From Oscillospiraceae bacterium (GTDB taxonomy: Bacteria; Bacillota; Clostridia; Oscillospirales; Ruminococcaceae): a DNA stretch of 43,825 nt. Positions 1 to 9,255 of the stretch are shown piece by piece. The notes under the pieces are model-generated. The model saw nothing but the letters and a program-made list of their open reading frames with translations, was not told the DNA's origin and searched no databases. A program made the translations under genes and the position numbers. The stretch is from positions 1 to 43,825 of the forward strand of contig JAFSCM010000031.1 of assembly GCA_017436765.1 (NCBI GenBank), read 5' to 3'. Each line of letters opens with the position of its first letter. Position 1 is the first letter of the stretch.

Positions 1-87
1 GGTGACAGAAAATTTGTAGAGCTTTGCGGAGCAAATTTTCGTCAAGAGGGGGCAAAGCCCCCTATGAAAAAGGTCGCAGACCTTTCC

Positions 88-130
88 AGCGCCACTTTTG
101 GTACTTTTGGTGTCAAAAGTACATATTACG
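88..130. repeat. dispersed extragenic repeat, inverted copy
   Basis: This stretch reads, on the minus strand, as a TACTTTTG-AC-ACCAAAAGTA palindrome followed by a further CAAAAGT. The same unit occurs on the plus strand near 40446 and 43293. The first 168 bases hold no gene that I can support; they also contain a GGGGGC/GCCCCC hairpin near 48-63 and a GGCGAT/ATCGCC hairpin at 131-148. The sequence is cut by the window edge, so the full repeat length is unknown. Confidence 0.55.
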
Positions 131-150
131 GGCGATGCTGACATCGCCCC

Positions 151-180
151 ACAAAAAAGTAATTTACATTACTTTTTTGT
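151..180 (-). terminator. terminator of the D-Ala-D-Ala carboxypeptidase gene
   Basis: A perfect 12-bp inverted repeat (ACAAAAAAGTAA / TTACTTTTTTGT) with a 6-base loop. The stop codon of the minus-strand gene (169-171) lies inside the right arm, so the hairpin starts forming as the gene ends; the U-rich arm fits a rho-independent terminator. Confidence 0.6.
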
Positions 181-1509
181 TCTGTGTATTTTCTGCATTT
201 TTTCGTACTTTTTGCCGATGTAGTAGCGGAAGGCAAGGAAGGCCGCTATAAGAACAACCGTTACCGCCACAACCACGCGGAAGTAAAGGCTGCTTACAAT
301 CTCGCCCAGCTTTTCCACAATGAAGATAAAGGTGTCGCGCTCGTAGCTTTCTGCTGCCACAAGGTCGGTGGTGCCCACAAGGTCACCTGCAATGTAGTAG
401 CTTACAGTGCCTATTACATCCCCTGCATTGATTGGGGCATACACTTCATCGGGCAGATTGAAAACCTTCTGGAAGCTGGATTCGTCCACCCCGTTTGGCA
501 GAACGCTGTAAACTTCGCTCTTTGGATAGAGCAGCAGATTGTCCTTGCCCTTTACATACTTCATTGTAACTTCCGTTACAGGTGCTTCCAGGCTGTTGGC
601 AGGCTTCAATGTGTATTCATCAAAGAAATAGTCCATTATTGCCGCTGTGGCATCAAAGGCAGGCAGTGCCAGCTCGTTGCCCTGCGGGTCAACATATTCT
701 GCGCCCATAACCACAAGGATGTATTTTTCCCCGTTTGCTTCGCAGACTGTTGCAAAGTTGTGGGCAGCTTCGGGAAGGGAACCTGTCTTCATACCGCGGA
801 TATATTCTCTGTAATATACGCTGGACGGGTTCTGCATCTTTATTGTGGATGAGATGAGATACTTGTCTGGGTGGCGGTAGTTTTCAGGCAGGTAGTAATG
901 CACCGTTGTGGCTATGTCCATAAAGCCCGGTGTTTCATAGCAGGCCTTTGCTATAAGGTACATATCGTAGGCTGTGGTGTAGTGGTTTTCGCTGAACAGC
1001 CCGTGAGGGTTGGAAAAGTTTGTGTTGGTGCAGCCCAGCTTCTTTGCCTCGTTGTTCATAAGCATGCTGAAATTGTAGCGGCTGCCCTTTGCGATATAGT
1101 CTTCCACCATATTTGCCGCTTCGTTGCCGCTTGGCAGCATCATTGCGTAAAGCAGCTGACGCATTGTGAGCGTTTCGCCCGAACGGATATCTGCAGTGGA
1201 TGAGTTCATCCCATACAGCTCATCTGTATGCTTTGTTGTCTGGGTTACTGTGGTGCCGTCAAGGTCGTCCACATATTTCATAGCCACATAGGTGGTGAGC
1301 ATTTTTGTAAGGGATGCAGGTGTGCGCTGGACATGTGCGTCCTTTTCAAAGATAACCTCCCCTGTGTCCAGACTTACCAGAATGTAGCTTGCCACATTGA
1401 GGTCAAAAGGGATTTCATACCTTGCCGCCGCACTGGTTTTAAGTGGCATCAATACTGATACAAACAAAAACACCACTGTGAGGGAAAGTGCTCTTAATCT
1501 TTTTTTCAT
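169..1509 (-). CDS. dacF: D-alanyl-D-alanine carboxypeptidase (PBP5/DacF family)
   Basis: A secreted, membrane-anchored peptidoglycan carboxypeptidase that removes the terminal D-alanine from pentapeptide stems. I chose the start at 1509 because the protein then begins with a typical signal peptide (MKKRLRALSL, hydrophobic core, TSAAA cleavage area near residue 29); an upstream in-frame extension has no such logic. The three active-site motifs of serine peptidase family S11 are visible: SLTK at 66-69 (catalytic Ser66), SGN at 127-129 and KTG at 241-243. The last ~45 residues carry one hydrophobic segment and a basic tail, which anchors the enzyme to the outer face of the membrane. Length (446 residues) is usual for the clostridial DacF group. 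The gene stands alone, divergent from the metallophosphoesterase. The symbol is by family resemblance; dacA/dacB assignment is equally possible. Confidence 0.93.
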   Translation of the reverse strand: MKKRLRALSLTVVFLFVSVLMPLKTSAAARYEIPFDLNVASYILVSLDTGEVIFEKDAHVQRTPASLTKMLTTYVAMKYVDDLDGTTVTQTTKHTDELYGMNSSTADIRSGETLTMRQLLYAMMLPSGNEAANMVEDYIAKGSRYNFSMLMNNEAKKLGCTNTNFSNPHGLFSENHYTTAYDMYLIAKACYETPGFMDIATTVHYYLPENYRHPDKYLISSTIKMQNPSSVYYREYIRGMKTGSLPEAAHNFATVCEANGEKYILVVMGAEYVDPQGNELALPAFDATAAIMDYFFDEYTLKPANSLEAPVTEVTMKYVKGKDNLLLYPKSEVYSVLPNGVDESSFQKVFNLPDEVYAPINAGDVIGTVSYYIAGDLVGTTDLVAAESYERDTFIFIVEKLGEIVSSLYFRVVVAVTVVLIAAFLAFRYYIGKKYEKMQKIHRTKK

Positions 1510-1542
1510 ATATAAATATCCTTGTTCTTTTATGCTGTTTTT

Positions 1543-1627
1543 GATATACTTTATTACAGTTTTCTGCGATATTCCATCGCAATAACTGTTTGGAAATACA
1601 TTGTCTATCTTAACATTAAAGTATATC
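1543..1627. promoter_or_regulatory. nested inverted repeats in a divergent control region
   Basis: An outer inverted repeat GATATACTTTA (1543-1553) / TAAAGTATATC (1617-1627) encloses ACAGTT (1556-1561) / AACTGT (1584-1589) and TGCGAT (1565-1570) / ATCGCA (1576-1581). The block sits between two divergent genes and probably contains both promoters; on the minus strand TTGCGA, 18 bases and TGTAAT is a possible promoter for dacF. The role of the palindromes is not known. Confidence 0.4.
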
Positions 1628-1666
1628 ACAAATTTGTTAAGAAATAAAGGAAATACAGGTACTTTT

Positions 1667-2356
1667 ATGATTTTTGTTACAGCAGATACCCATGGCGAAA
1701 TGGAGCGTTTTGAGGATAAACAGCTGAAAAAGCTGAAAAAAGGCGATACCCTTGTTGTGCTGGGGGATTTCGGCTTTGTTTGGAACGACAGCGAAAAGGA
1801 AAAGAAAAACCTTGCAAAGCTGGCGAAAAAGCCTTTTACCATTCTGTTTATCGACGGTCTGGGAGACAGCTTTGAGGTGCTGGGCAGATATGCCGACTGC
1901 GAATACTGCTGTGCAAAGGCAAAGGAAATTGTCAAAGATAAAATCTATTATATAAAACGCGGGGAAATTGCAGAGATTGAAGGCAGAAAACTGCTGTTTT
2001 TCGGCGGCAACGACACCTATGACCCCGATATTGTGGAAAGCTTTGACGACCCTTCAGTCGCAGACTTTGAAAACTGCAGCGCCAACCTTGAAAAGGCTGC
2101 TGACAGTGTTGACTATATTCTCACACATATACCGTCGGGCAGGATAAACCGCTTTATCAATCTTGACAGCTACGCCACCAGCGAAACAATGGACTTTTTT
2201 GACCTTGTGGCAAAGGATGTGGAGTATACAAAATGGTACTTCGGCTGTCTGCATATTGATAAATACATTTCCCCGAAAGTGCAGGCGGTGTACACCGATG
2301 TGTACGCCCTGTGGGAAGAGGACAAAAAAGGCTTTTTTGCAAGGATGAAAAAATAG
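1667..2356 (+). CDS. metallophosphoesterase-like protein with altered metal ligands
   Basis: A 229-residue calcineurin-like phosphoesterase fold. I chose ATG at 1667, preceded by AGG seven bases upstream, because the protein then starts directly with the first motif, TADTHG (Asp7, His9). The second motif GDFGFVW (Gly33-Asp34) and the fourth-motif histidine LTH (His154) are present. The usual GNH[DE] motif reads GLGD at residues 64-67, and the usual GHxH motif reads GCLH at 193-196. Two to three canonical metal ligands are therefore missing. It may have lost phosphoesterase activity, or it may belong to a subfamily with different metal binding. It is cytoplasmic (no signal peptide) and monocistronic. 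The substrate cannot be inferred. Confidence 0.75.
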   Translation: MIFVTADTHGEMERFEDKQLKKLKKGDTLVVLGDFGFVWNDSEKEKKNLAKLAKKPFTILFIDGLGDSFEVLGRYADCEYCCAKAKEIVKDKIYYIKRGEIAEIEGRKLLFFGGNDTYDPDIVESFDDPSVADFENCSANLEKAADSVDYILTHIPSGRINRFINLDSYATSETMDFFDLVAKDVEYTKWYFGCLHIDKYISPKVQAVYTDVYALWEEDKKGFFARMKK

Positions 2357-2400
2357 AATATGAATATGTCGCCAAAAGCGGCAGATATAAAAAACAAACA

Positions 2401-2440
2401 CCCATCAGGGCATTACAGCTGCCCCGATGGGTTTATTTTT
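2401..2440 (+). terminator. terminator after the metallophosphoesterase gene
   Basis: CCCATC-a-GGGC and GCCC-c-GATGGG pair around a 9-base loop, followed by TTTATTTTT on the plus strand. It lies 44 bases after the stop codon at 2356. Confidence 0.8.
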
Positions 2441-2544
2441 ATTCTGTTATTATTTCTGTCTGTCACTGCCTGAAGCCGCCCGTCAGCTGCGTGCAAATCT
2501 TTGGGCCCCTTGCATTTACAGTAACGGAAAAGAATTGAAGACTG

Positions 2545-2958
2545 TTATTCTTCCCTTAAATACTCACATAAGGCAGAATAAATTTCGGGGTATTCCCGCT
2601 TCATACTGATAATTTTACCCTCACGGTTTAAAAAGCAGTGTTCGCTGAATGCTTCACAGACAGGTGTGCCGTCTGCCTTTGACATACTGTAACCGATTTT
2701 CAGCTTTACGCCGCGGAACTGGGCAACCCATACGCTTATCTCCACCACATCCGCAAAGGTTGTGGTGTTTTTGTATTTACAGTCCACCGCCGTAACGGGA
2801 GAGATGATGCCCATAGCTTCTATCCTGTCATAGCCCCAGCCAATCTGTTCCAGAAAATCTATGCGGGCTTCCTCCATCCAGCATATATAATTGGAGTGGT
2901 GGGTTATGCCCATTCTGTCCGTTTCGTAATAATTCACTTTATGGGTGTAGTGTTCCAT
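2545..2958 (-). CDS. acyl-CoA thioesterase, hotdog fold (YbgC/FadM-like)
   Basis: A 137-residue single hotdog-domain protein of the 4-hydroxybenzoyl-CoA thioesterase group, expected to hydrolyse acyl-CoA thioesters in the cytoplasm. The N-terminal signature is YYETDRMGITHHSNY (residues 10-24), with the putative catalytic Asp14 and the downstream histidines typical of YbgC-like enzymes, followed by the long central helix (WMEEARIDFLEQIG). The start at 2958 is preceded on the minus strand by GAAAGGAAG. The length is normal. No neighbouring acyl-CoA gene suggests the substrate, and short- or medium-chain CoA esters are equally possible. Confidence 0.88.
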   Translation of the reverse strand: MEHYTHKVNYYETDRMGITHHSNYICWMEEARIDFLEQIGWGYDRIEAMGIISPVTAVDCKYKNTTTFADVVEISVWVAQFRGVKLKIGYSMSKADGTPVCEAFSEHCFLNREGKIISMKREYPEIYSALCEYLREE

Positions 2959-3048
2959 TGTATCTTCCTTTCGGTGAAATAAAATTGTAAAGATACCGCA
3001 CGGGCAGCTCCCGTCAGGCTGTTTTCAGGCTGTTTTTGCCGCACACAG

Positions 3049-4380
3049 TTACCTGTTAAACTTTTTCCACGCCTTTTCTATATATTCTGAAAGTCCCCTG
3101 TAATATTCATCGTCATACGGCACAAAAAGGTATGCCTCGTTTTTGTATTCTACGCAGTTGTATCTTTCGCTGCCCAGCCGTTTTTCGGCATATTCGTCAA
3201 CACAGTTAGGGTAACCCTGTTTTCCGAAAACATAAAAGCTTTTTGCAAAGCGCTGACAGTCGCTTCTGAAATGGAAGCTGCGCAGCCTGCCCCCGAACGC
3301 GGGATGGTTTGCGATAATGCGGCGCAGATCCGCCCTGCCGTCAGCCACAATCTCCATAATATTTGGCACCGCTTCGGTCAGTTTGCTGCTGAGCATATTC
3401 TTTTCTGCCGCCCAGCGCAGAAAAACCGCAAGGTGGTTGTAGCCGCTGTATTCTTCTGCCGCAAGCTCCATTGAGGCAATCTTGCCCTCGTGGTTTCTGC
3501 CGTTGTCCAGCACCCTGCCCCAGTAGACACCCTTGCGGCTGTTGCCCGTGTCTATTGCTACCGTGCAGTTTTCCGCAAGGTAGGTGATGTTTCTGTCGGT
3601 AAGGCAGACCATAACATGGCCCGAGTCATATTCCCCTGCAGGCACAACATTTTCCCTGAACACTTCATAAGGCACATCGTTGTCGTCAGGCAGATGCACA
3701 TAATAACCCTTGAGCTGTTCTATCGGGCCCATAAGGGAGACAGGGATCTTTGGCAGCACCGTCATAACCCCTTCGCGGACAATGAACAGCCCGAACACCG
3801 TGCCGTCCTTCATCTGATAGTATCTTGCGTTGGAGTATGCCACCTCCATACTCTGCAGGCGGTGCATCAGCTTTTCAAAGCCTTCCAGTGTGCCGCCCAT
3901 CTCGGCAGTTTCCCTTTCGCCGAAGGTAATCGGATTGGTTGCGCCGAAAAGTATAAAGCTTTTCTGTGTGCCGTCCTTTATCTGATTTTCCATAGCCTGA
4001 ATGGCATTTTCGCTGGCGGCGATGTTCTGCCCTATTTTAACATTTATATGTTCAAAAGGCACAATCTCCTCGTCACACAGAAAGCTGTCGGCGCCGTAAT
4101 ATTCGCACAGTTTTTTTGCAAGGGAATAGGCAGCGCGGATATCATTTTCCGTATTGGGCAGAGGCATACGCATAACAACCTCGTCCTTTTCAAGCCACAG
4201 TTCAAAGCCGCGGCCTATGCGGTTTTCGCTGTACATAACGGTTATCTGCCCCACCTTGTTAAACTCCAGGCAGAAGTCGCGGTCCATTGTGCCCCAGCTG
4301 AGATTTTCCAGCGCCGCAATCTGCGGAACTGTCAGTCCGTCTTTGTCATTTGCCTGTTTTATTCTGAATTCTACAGCCAT
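3049..4380 (-). CDS. unrecognised conserved-looking cytoplasmic protein
   Basis: A 443-residue protein I do not recognise; a DUF4299-like N-terminus is a weak possibility only. I chose the start at 4380 (MAVEFRIKQ) because GGAAAGG lies just upstream and the longer frame runs through an AT-rich leader containing a good promoter. There is no signal peptide or membrane segment. It seems to have two parts: residues ~1-110 (FRIKQ..., acidic and mixed) and a larger remainder with repeated mentions of Tyr/Asp-rich loops (for example PYDDEYYRGL near the C-terminus). Codon use matches the neighbouring backbone genes and the frame is long and intact, so it is very likely real. It appears monocistronic. 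Confidence 0.8.
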   Translation of the reverse strand: MAVEFRIKQANDKDGLTVPQIAALENLSWGTMDRDFCLEFNKVGQITVMYSENRIGRGFELWLEKDEVVMRMPLPNTENDIRAAYSLAKKLCEYYGADSFLCDEEIVPFEHINVKIGQNIAASENAIQAMENQIKDGTQKSFILFGATNPITFGERETAEMGGTLEGFEKLMHRLQSMEVAYSNARYYQMKDGTVFGLFIVREGVMTVLPKIPVSLMGPIEQLKGYYVHLPDDNDVPYEVFRENVVPAGEYDSGHVMVCLTDRNITYLAENCTVAIDTGNSRKGVYWGRVLDNGRNHEGKIASMELAAEEYSGYNHLAVFLRWAAEKNMLSSKLTEAVPNIMEIVADGRADLRRIIANHPAFGGRLRSFHFRSDCQRFAKSFYVFGKQGYPNCVDEYAEKRLGSERYNCVEYKNEAYLFVPYDDEYYRGLSEYIEKAWKKFNR

Positions 4381-4457
4381 AAGCTCTTCCTTTCCGTTAT
4401 ATTTTATATATTTATAACAATAAGTATAATTTTGCAGTTTATTGCAGGTTACATATA

Positions 4458-4486
4458 AGTATACCACATACAAAAAATTTTGCCAA
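4458..4486 (-). promoter_or_regulatory. sigma-A-type promoter of the 443-residue gene
   Basis: On the minus strand TTGGCA (4481-4486) and TATACT (4458-4463) are separated by exactly 17 bases. The leader to the ATG at 4380 is about 70 bases. The rest of the 4381-4772 gap is AT-rich and holds the promoter of the downstream activase gene, and nothing else that I recognise. Confidence 0.6.
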
Positions 4487-4630
4487 AGAAAAAACTGTGT
4501 ATAAACGGTGTTTCACACAGGAAAACGCCCTTGGTTTTACAACTGTGAAGCCTGCTTTTTCCACAGCTGTCCCCCGGTATTCTGCCGCATATATTTGTTC
4601 AGCTAAAAATCAGATAACTGTCACACAACC

Positions 4631-4662
4631 TTTAGATTCTTTCACAATTTTTGTCTTATAAT
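4631..4662 (+). promoter_or_regulatory. possible promoter of the activase gene
   Basis: A consensus TATAAT at 4657-4662 lies about 110 bases before the ATG at 4773. No good -35 is found at 17 bases; TTTAGA (4631-4636) is too distant and TTCACA (4641-4646) too close. This suggests either an activator-dependent promoter or a wrong call. Confidence 0.35.
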
Positions 4663-4772
4663 GTATATATAAAGATAATTTTGTAATTTTTTATCACAGC
4701 TTACAAACTGCCGCAGACCTTGCATACAGCCAGCAGAATTATCTTAAAAAATAATATTCATCAGGTGAAAAT

Positions 4773-7700
4773 ATGAAAAACAGCCATGAAAATATACTGC
4801 ATCTCGGCATTGACATAGGCTCCACCACCACAAAAATTGCGGTTGTTGAGCCGCAGACCAATGAGATAATATACAGCGACTACCGCCGCCATCAGGCAAA
4901 CCAGCTGCAGAGCGTAAAGGACACTGTGGCCGCCTGTGCCCATATTCTCGCAGGGCATAAAATACGCTGCTGCTTTACAGGCAGCGGTGCAAAGATGCCT
5001 GCCGACAGTATGGGCTTTGGCTTTGTGCAGGAGGTTGTGGCAAACAGTATTGCCCTGCAGAAAGAGTATACTTCCGTCGGCACAGCTATCGAGCTGGGCG
5101 GTCAGGACGCAAAGATAATATTCTTCGGCAGGGATAAAAACAATAACCTTGCCGTACACGATATGCGTATGAACGGCAGCTGTGCTGGCGGCACAGGGGC
5201 ATTTATTGACGAGATGGCCGCCGTGCTGAAAACCCCAGTGGAGCAGTTCAACGCACTGGCGGAGAAAGGCAGCTGTGTGTACGATATTTCGGGCAGATGC
5301 GGCGTTTATGCCAAAACCGATATCCAGCCGCTGCTCAATCAGGGTGTGGCAAAGGCCGACCTTGCCCTCTCCTCCTTCCACGCTATTGCAAAACAGACAA
5401 TAGGCGGTCTGGCCCAGGGACTGGATATTACCCCTCCCGTTGTGTTTGAGGGCGGCCCGCTGACCTTTAACCCTGTACTGATAAGGGTGTTTGCAGAGCG
5501 TCTCAGACTTGCACAGAAAGATATTCTTATACCGAAGCAGCCTGAAATTATGATGGCCTACGGTGCGGCACTGGCTGTGGAAAAGCTGTACGGCGAAAGC
5601 GCCCCATGCCTTGAAAGTGAAAAGTTCCTTGAAACTGTAAAAAACGCAAAAGGCGAAAAATCAGAAGCTTCTGCTGCCGCAAAGCCGTTTTTTATAAACG
5701 AAAAGGAAAAGGAAGAATTTTTAAGCCGACACAAAAAACCTGAATATATACATAAAATCCCGCAGAAGGGGGAAAAGGTGCGTGCATTTCTGGGTATAGA
5801 CTCGGGCAGTACCACCACAAAGTTTGTGCTGATGGATGAAAGCGAAAATATCATAGACAGCTTTTATTCCCCAAACGGCGGCAACCCGCTGGATGTGGCA
5901 AAAAACGCCCTGATTGACCTGCGTGAAAAATACCGCAGTGCAGGTGCAGAGCTTGACATTATCGCTGTCGGCACAACAGGCTACGGAGAGATGCTGTTCC
6001 ACCAGGCTTTCAACAGCGAGTATCATGTGGTGGAAACGGTTGCCCACACAAAAGCGGCACAGAAATTTGTGCCCGATGTCAGCTTTATACTGGACATAGG
6101 CGGTCAGGATATGAAGGCCGTGTGGATTAAAAACGGCGTTGTGACCAACATTGTGGTAAACGAGGCCTGCTCATCGGGCTGCGGCTCATTCCTTGAAAAC
6201 TTTGCCCTTGCGCTGAATATCCCTGTAAAGGAGATTGCACAGCGCGCATTTGAATCAGAAAATCCTGCCGTGCTGGGCAGCCGCTGCACCGTTTTTATGA
6301 ACAGCAGCATTATAACCGAACAGAGAAACGGCAAACTGCCCAGTGATATTATGGCAGGGCTGTGCCGTTCCATTATAGAAAATGTGTTCACCAAGGTTAT
6401 CCGCGTGTCCAACCTTGACAGCCTTGGTGAAAGGATTGTGGTGCAGGGCGGCACCTTTGAAAACGATGCTGTTCTGCGCGCCATTGAGCAGCACACAGGC
6501 AGACAGGTGTGCCGTGCGCCCTATTCAGGCCTTATGGGTGCTGTGGGTGTGGCACTGCTGACAAAGGAACACTGGACACAGAACAAGGAAAAAACCTTTA
6601 TCGGTCTTGATGCGCTGGACGGCTTTGGCTACACACAGCAGGCAAACGCTGTGTGCCCTTTCTGTGCCAACGGCTGCAAGAGAACAATCGTCCGGTTTTC
6701 AAACGGAAAATGCTGGGTGACAAACAACCGCTGTGAACGGGGCGAGGTGCTGGGCCATATTGACGACGGCGAAACACGGGAGCTGCTGAGAGAGAAAAAC
6801 CAAAAGAAAAACAGCGTGCCAAACCTTTTTGCCACAAGACAGCAGCTACTTTTTGCCGATTATCCTTACCAAGAGTGTGACGGGGCAAAAGCTGTGACCA
6901 TCGGTCTGCCGAGGGTGCTCAGCTTCTGGGACAGTATGCCTTTCTGGAAAACTTTCTGGAAATCGCTGGGCTTCAAGGTGATACTGTCCGCCTACAGCAC
7001 AAGAAAGATATACGAAGACGGCCTTTCTGCCGTTACAAGCGACACTGTGTGTTTCCCTGCAAAGCTGGTGCACGGACATCTGCGCAACCTTGCACAGAGA
7101 GGCGCAGACCGCATATTTATGCCTACAGTAACCACCGTGCCAAGCGAAAACACCGAGGAAACCAGCCGTTCCATGTGTGCGGTGGTAAAAGGCTACCCTA
7201 TCGTTGTGCGCAACAGCGACAACCCTGAAAGAAAGTTCGGCATACCATTTGATGCACCGCTGTTCCACTGGTTTACCGACAGAGACCGTGACCGTCAGCT
7301 GTGCGAATATATGCAGAAGACCTTCGGCATTGACAAAAGCAAAACGCTGAAAGCCATCGGCTTTGCACAGCAGGCGCAGACAGCCTTTGCCGCAAAGATG
7401 AAGGAAGAAGGCAGAAAGGTTATAGAACTGGCGGAAAAGGAAAACCGCACTGCAGTTATCCTTGCGGGCAGACCATATCACAACGATGCCCTTGTAAACC
7501 ACGAACTGCCCGAAATGTTTGTGAAACTGGGCATTCCCGTGCTGACAGCCGACAGTGTGCCTGACACCGAAAAATGCGACCTTTCAAAACTGCGCATAGA
7601 TGTGGTGAACAACTACCACGCCCGTATGCTGAGTTGTGCCGTGGCGGCTGCAAATCACAGAAATCTTGAGTATGTGCAGATTGTCAGCTTCGGCTGCGGA

Positions 7701-9182
7701 CACGATGCATATCTGTCCGACGAAATTATCCGCATAATGGACGAAATTTCGGGCAAAAGTCCGCTGGTACTGAAAGTTGACGAAAGCGATATTCAGGGGC
7801 CGCTGGGCATCCGCGTGCGAAGCTTTGTGGAGACTATTGCAATGAAGAACCGCACCTTTGCCCCACAGCTTCCGCAGAACCTTGCCGACAGCTACCCTGT
7901 AAAGTACACAAAAGAACACAGAAAGGAAAAAATCATCCTTGTGCCCAACACCTCCCACGCTTTCTGCCGTGTTATGACGGCGGCAATGCGCCTGCAGGGT
8001 GTAAAAGCCGAGCCGCTGGATATAGGCAGAGAGGAAGCCATCCACCTTGGCAAGCAGTATGTCCACAACGATATCTGTTTCCCTGCACAGATTGTTATCG
8101 GCGAAGCCCTTGCGGCTTTGCGCAGCGGAAGGTACGACCACTGTGATGTGGCGGTGGGCACAGGCAAATATATAGGCGACTGCCGCCTGACACATTACGG
8201 CGCTCTGCTGAGAAAAGCGCTGGACGATGCAGGCTACAGCCATGTGCCGATTATCACCAACGATGATGTGGACTATCACAATATGCACCCCGGCTTTAAG
8301 ATGAACGCCCTTTCGGCAGTGAGAATTGCCTTCAGCCTGCCGATGATAGATATACTGGAGGAACTGCTGCGCAAAATCCGCCCCTATGAACTGACAGAGG
8401 GCAGTGCGGACGAAGCCTTTGAAAAGGCTATGGACACCTTTATCGGCGGCCTTGAAAGCGGCAGCTTTGCAGGTCTCAAAAAAGGCTTTTCCGACGCTGT
8501 GGATATTATGGACAGCATCCCCTATGACCGCACAGAGCCGAAACCGACTGTGCTGATTGTGGGCGAATATCTTTTGAACTTCCATCCCGGTGCAAACCAC
8601 GATATAGAAAAATATCTTGAAGCAAACGGCCTTGAGGTTATCGAGGCAAGGATGACCGATGTTATCCGCAAGACCTATTTCTATCAGGATGCACAGATAA
8701 AGGAATACAGGGTGGACAGACCTGTAAAGGACAAGGTGTGGTATTCCCTTTCCAACCGCGTGTTTGAAGCGGCACACAATATGGCGGACAGCATTGCGGC
8801 AAAACATCCGCTGTATTCCCCTGCCTGCCGTATGCCTGACCTTGTAAAGGACAGCGACAGCATTATCCACCACACCTTTGACGCAGGTGAGGGTGTGCTG
8901 ATACCGGGGGAAATTATCCACCACGCAAAACACGGCTGCAAGGCATTTGTAATTCTGCAGCCATTCGGCTGTCTGCCAAACCATGTTGTGGGCAGAGGTG
9001 TTTCCAAGAAACTGAAGGAGATGTTCCCTGATGTGCAGATTCTTCCGCTGGACTACGACCCTGATGTGAGCTTTGCCAACATTGAAAACCGCCTGCAGAT
9101 GCTGATTATGAACAGCCTGAACAGCGCATCTGATAAAAAAACAGTTAAAGCAGAAGAAGCAAAGGAAACTGTATGCGTGTAA
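4773..9182 (+). CDS. giant 2-hydroxyacyl-CoA dehydratase activase-related protein
   Basis: A 1469-residue cytoplasmic protein of the BadF/BadG/BcrA/HgdC family fused to a DUF2229/HgdB-like region. Small HgdC activators use ATP hydrolysis to push one electron from a [4Fe-4S] cluster into 2-hydroxyacyl-CoA dehydratases. Two ASKHA ATPase modules are seen, starting HLGIDIGSTTTK (residues 10-21) and FLGIDSGSTTTK (~340). Each keeps both cluster cysteines, Cys137/Cys176 and Cys466/Cys505, with the same 39-residue spacing as in HgdC. Then follows a Cys-rich hinge (CPFCANGC ... CW ... RCERGE, ~625-660), a DUF2229 segment (LPRVLSFWDSMPFWKTF) and a C-terminal HgdB-like part. No separate dehydratase subunits lie nearby, so the partner or substrate is unknown. 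The family of ~1400-residue fusions is widespread in Clostridia. The gene is monocistronic with a strong terminator. Confidence 0.9.
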   Translation: MKNSHENILHLGIDIGSTTTKIAVVEPQTNEIIYSDYRRHQANQLQSVKDTVAACAHILAGHKIRCCFTGSGAKMPADSMGFGFVQEVVANSIALQKEYTSVGTAIELGGQDAKIIFFGRDKNNNLAVHDMRMNGSCAGGTGAFIDEMAAVLKTPVEQFNALAEKGSCVYDISGRCGVYAKTDIQPLLNQGVAKADLALSSFHAIAKQTIGGLAQGLDITPPVVFEGGPLTFNPVLIRVFAERLRLAQKDILIPKQPEIMMAYGAALAVEKLYGESAPCLESEKFLETVKNAKGEKSEASAAAKPFFINEKEKEEFLSRHKKPEYIHKIPQKGEKVRAFLGIDSGSTTTKFVLMDESENIIDSFYSPNGGNPLDVAKNALIDLREKYRSAGAELDIIAVGTTGYGEMLFHQAFNSEYHVVETVAHTKAAQKFVPDVSFILDIGGQDMKAVWIKNGVVTNIVVNEACSSGCGSFLENFALALNIPVKEIAQRAFESENPAVLGSRCTVFMNSSIITEQRNGKLPSDIMAGLCRSIIENVFTKVIRVSNLDSLGERIVVQGGTFENDAVLRAIEQHTGRQVCRAPYSGLMGAVGVALLTKEHWTQNKEKTFIGLDALDGFGYTQQANAVCPFCANGCKRTIVRFSNGKCWVTNNRCERGEVLGHIDDGETRELLREKNQKKNSVPNLFATRQQLLFADYPYQECDGAKAVTIGLPRVLSFWDSMPFWKTFWKSLGFKVILSAYSTRKIYEDGLSAVTSDTVCFPAKLVHGHLRNLAQRGADRIFMPTVTTVPSENTEETSRSMCAVVKGYPIVVRNSDNPERKFGIPFDAPLFHWFTDRDRDRQLCEYMQKTFGIDKSKTLKAIGFAQQAQTAFAAKMKEEGRKVIELAEKENRTAVILAGRPYHNDALVNHELPEMFVKLGIPVLTADSVPDTEKCDLSKLRIDVVNNYHARMLSCAVAAANHRNLEYVQIVSFGCGHDAYLSDEIIRIMDEISGKSPLVLKVDESDIQGPLGIRVRSFVETIAMKNRTFAPQLPQNLADSYPVKYTKEHRKEKIILVPNTSHAFCRVMTAAMRLQGVKAEPLDIGREEAIHLGKQYVHNDICFPAQIVIGEALAALRSGRYDHCDVAVGTGKYIGDCRLTHYGALLRKALDDAGYSHVPIITNDDVDYHNMHPGFKMNALSAVRIAFSLPMIDILEELLRKIRPYELTEGSADEAFEKAMDTFIGGLESGSFAGLKKGFSDAVDIMDSIPYDRTEPKPTVLIVGEYLLNFHPGANHDIEKYLEANGLEVIEARMTDVIRKTYFYQDAQIKEYRVDRPVKDKVWYSLSNRVFEAAHNMADSIAAKHPLYSPACRMPDLVKDSDSIIHHTFDAGEGVLIPGEIIHHAKHGCKAFVILQPFGCLPNHVVGRGVSKKLKEMFPDVQILPLDYDPDVSFANIENRLQMLIMNSLNSASDKKTVKAEEAKETVCV

Positions 9183-9255
9183 ATTCAATTTGTATGCATA
9201 TAAGACGGACATAACAAAACTGTTACAGCTGTATTTACAGCAAACAGCAAAATAA

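Noticed and set aside
7584..9212. 542-codon open frame on the minus strand
   Set aside because: It is antisense to the clearly conserved activase gene, is rich in Cys/His/Val runs typical of shadow frames and has no ribosome binding site.
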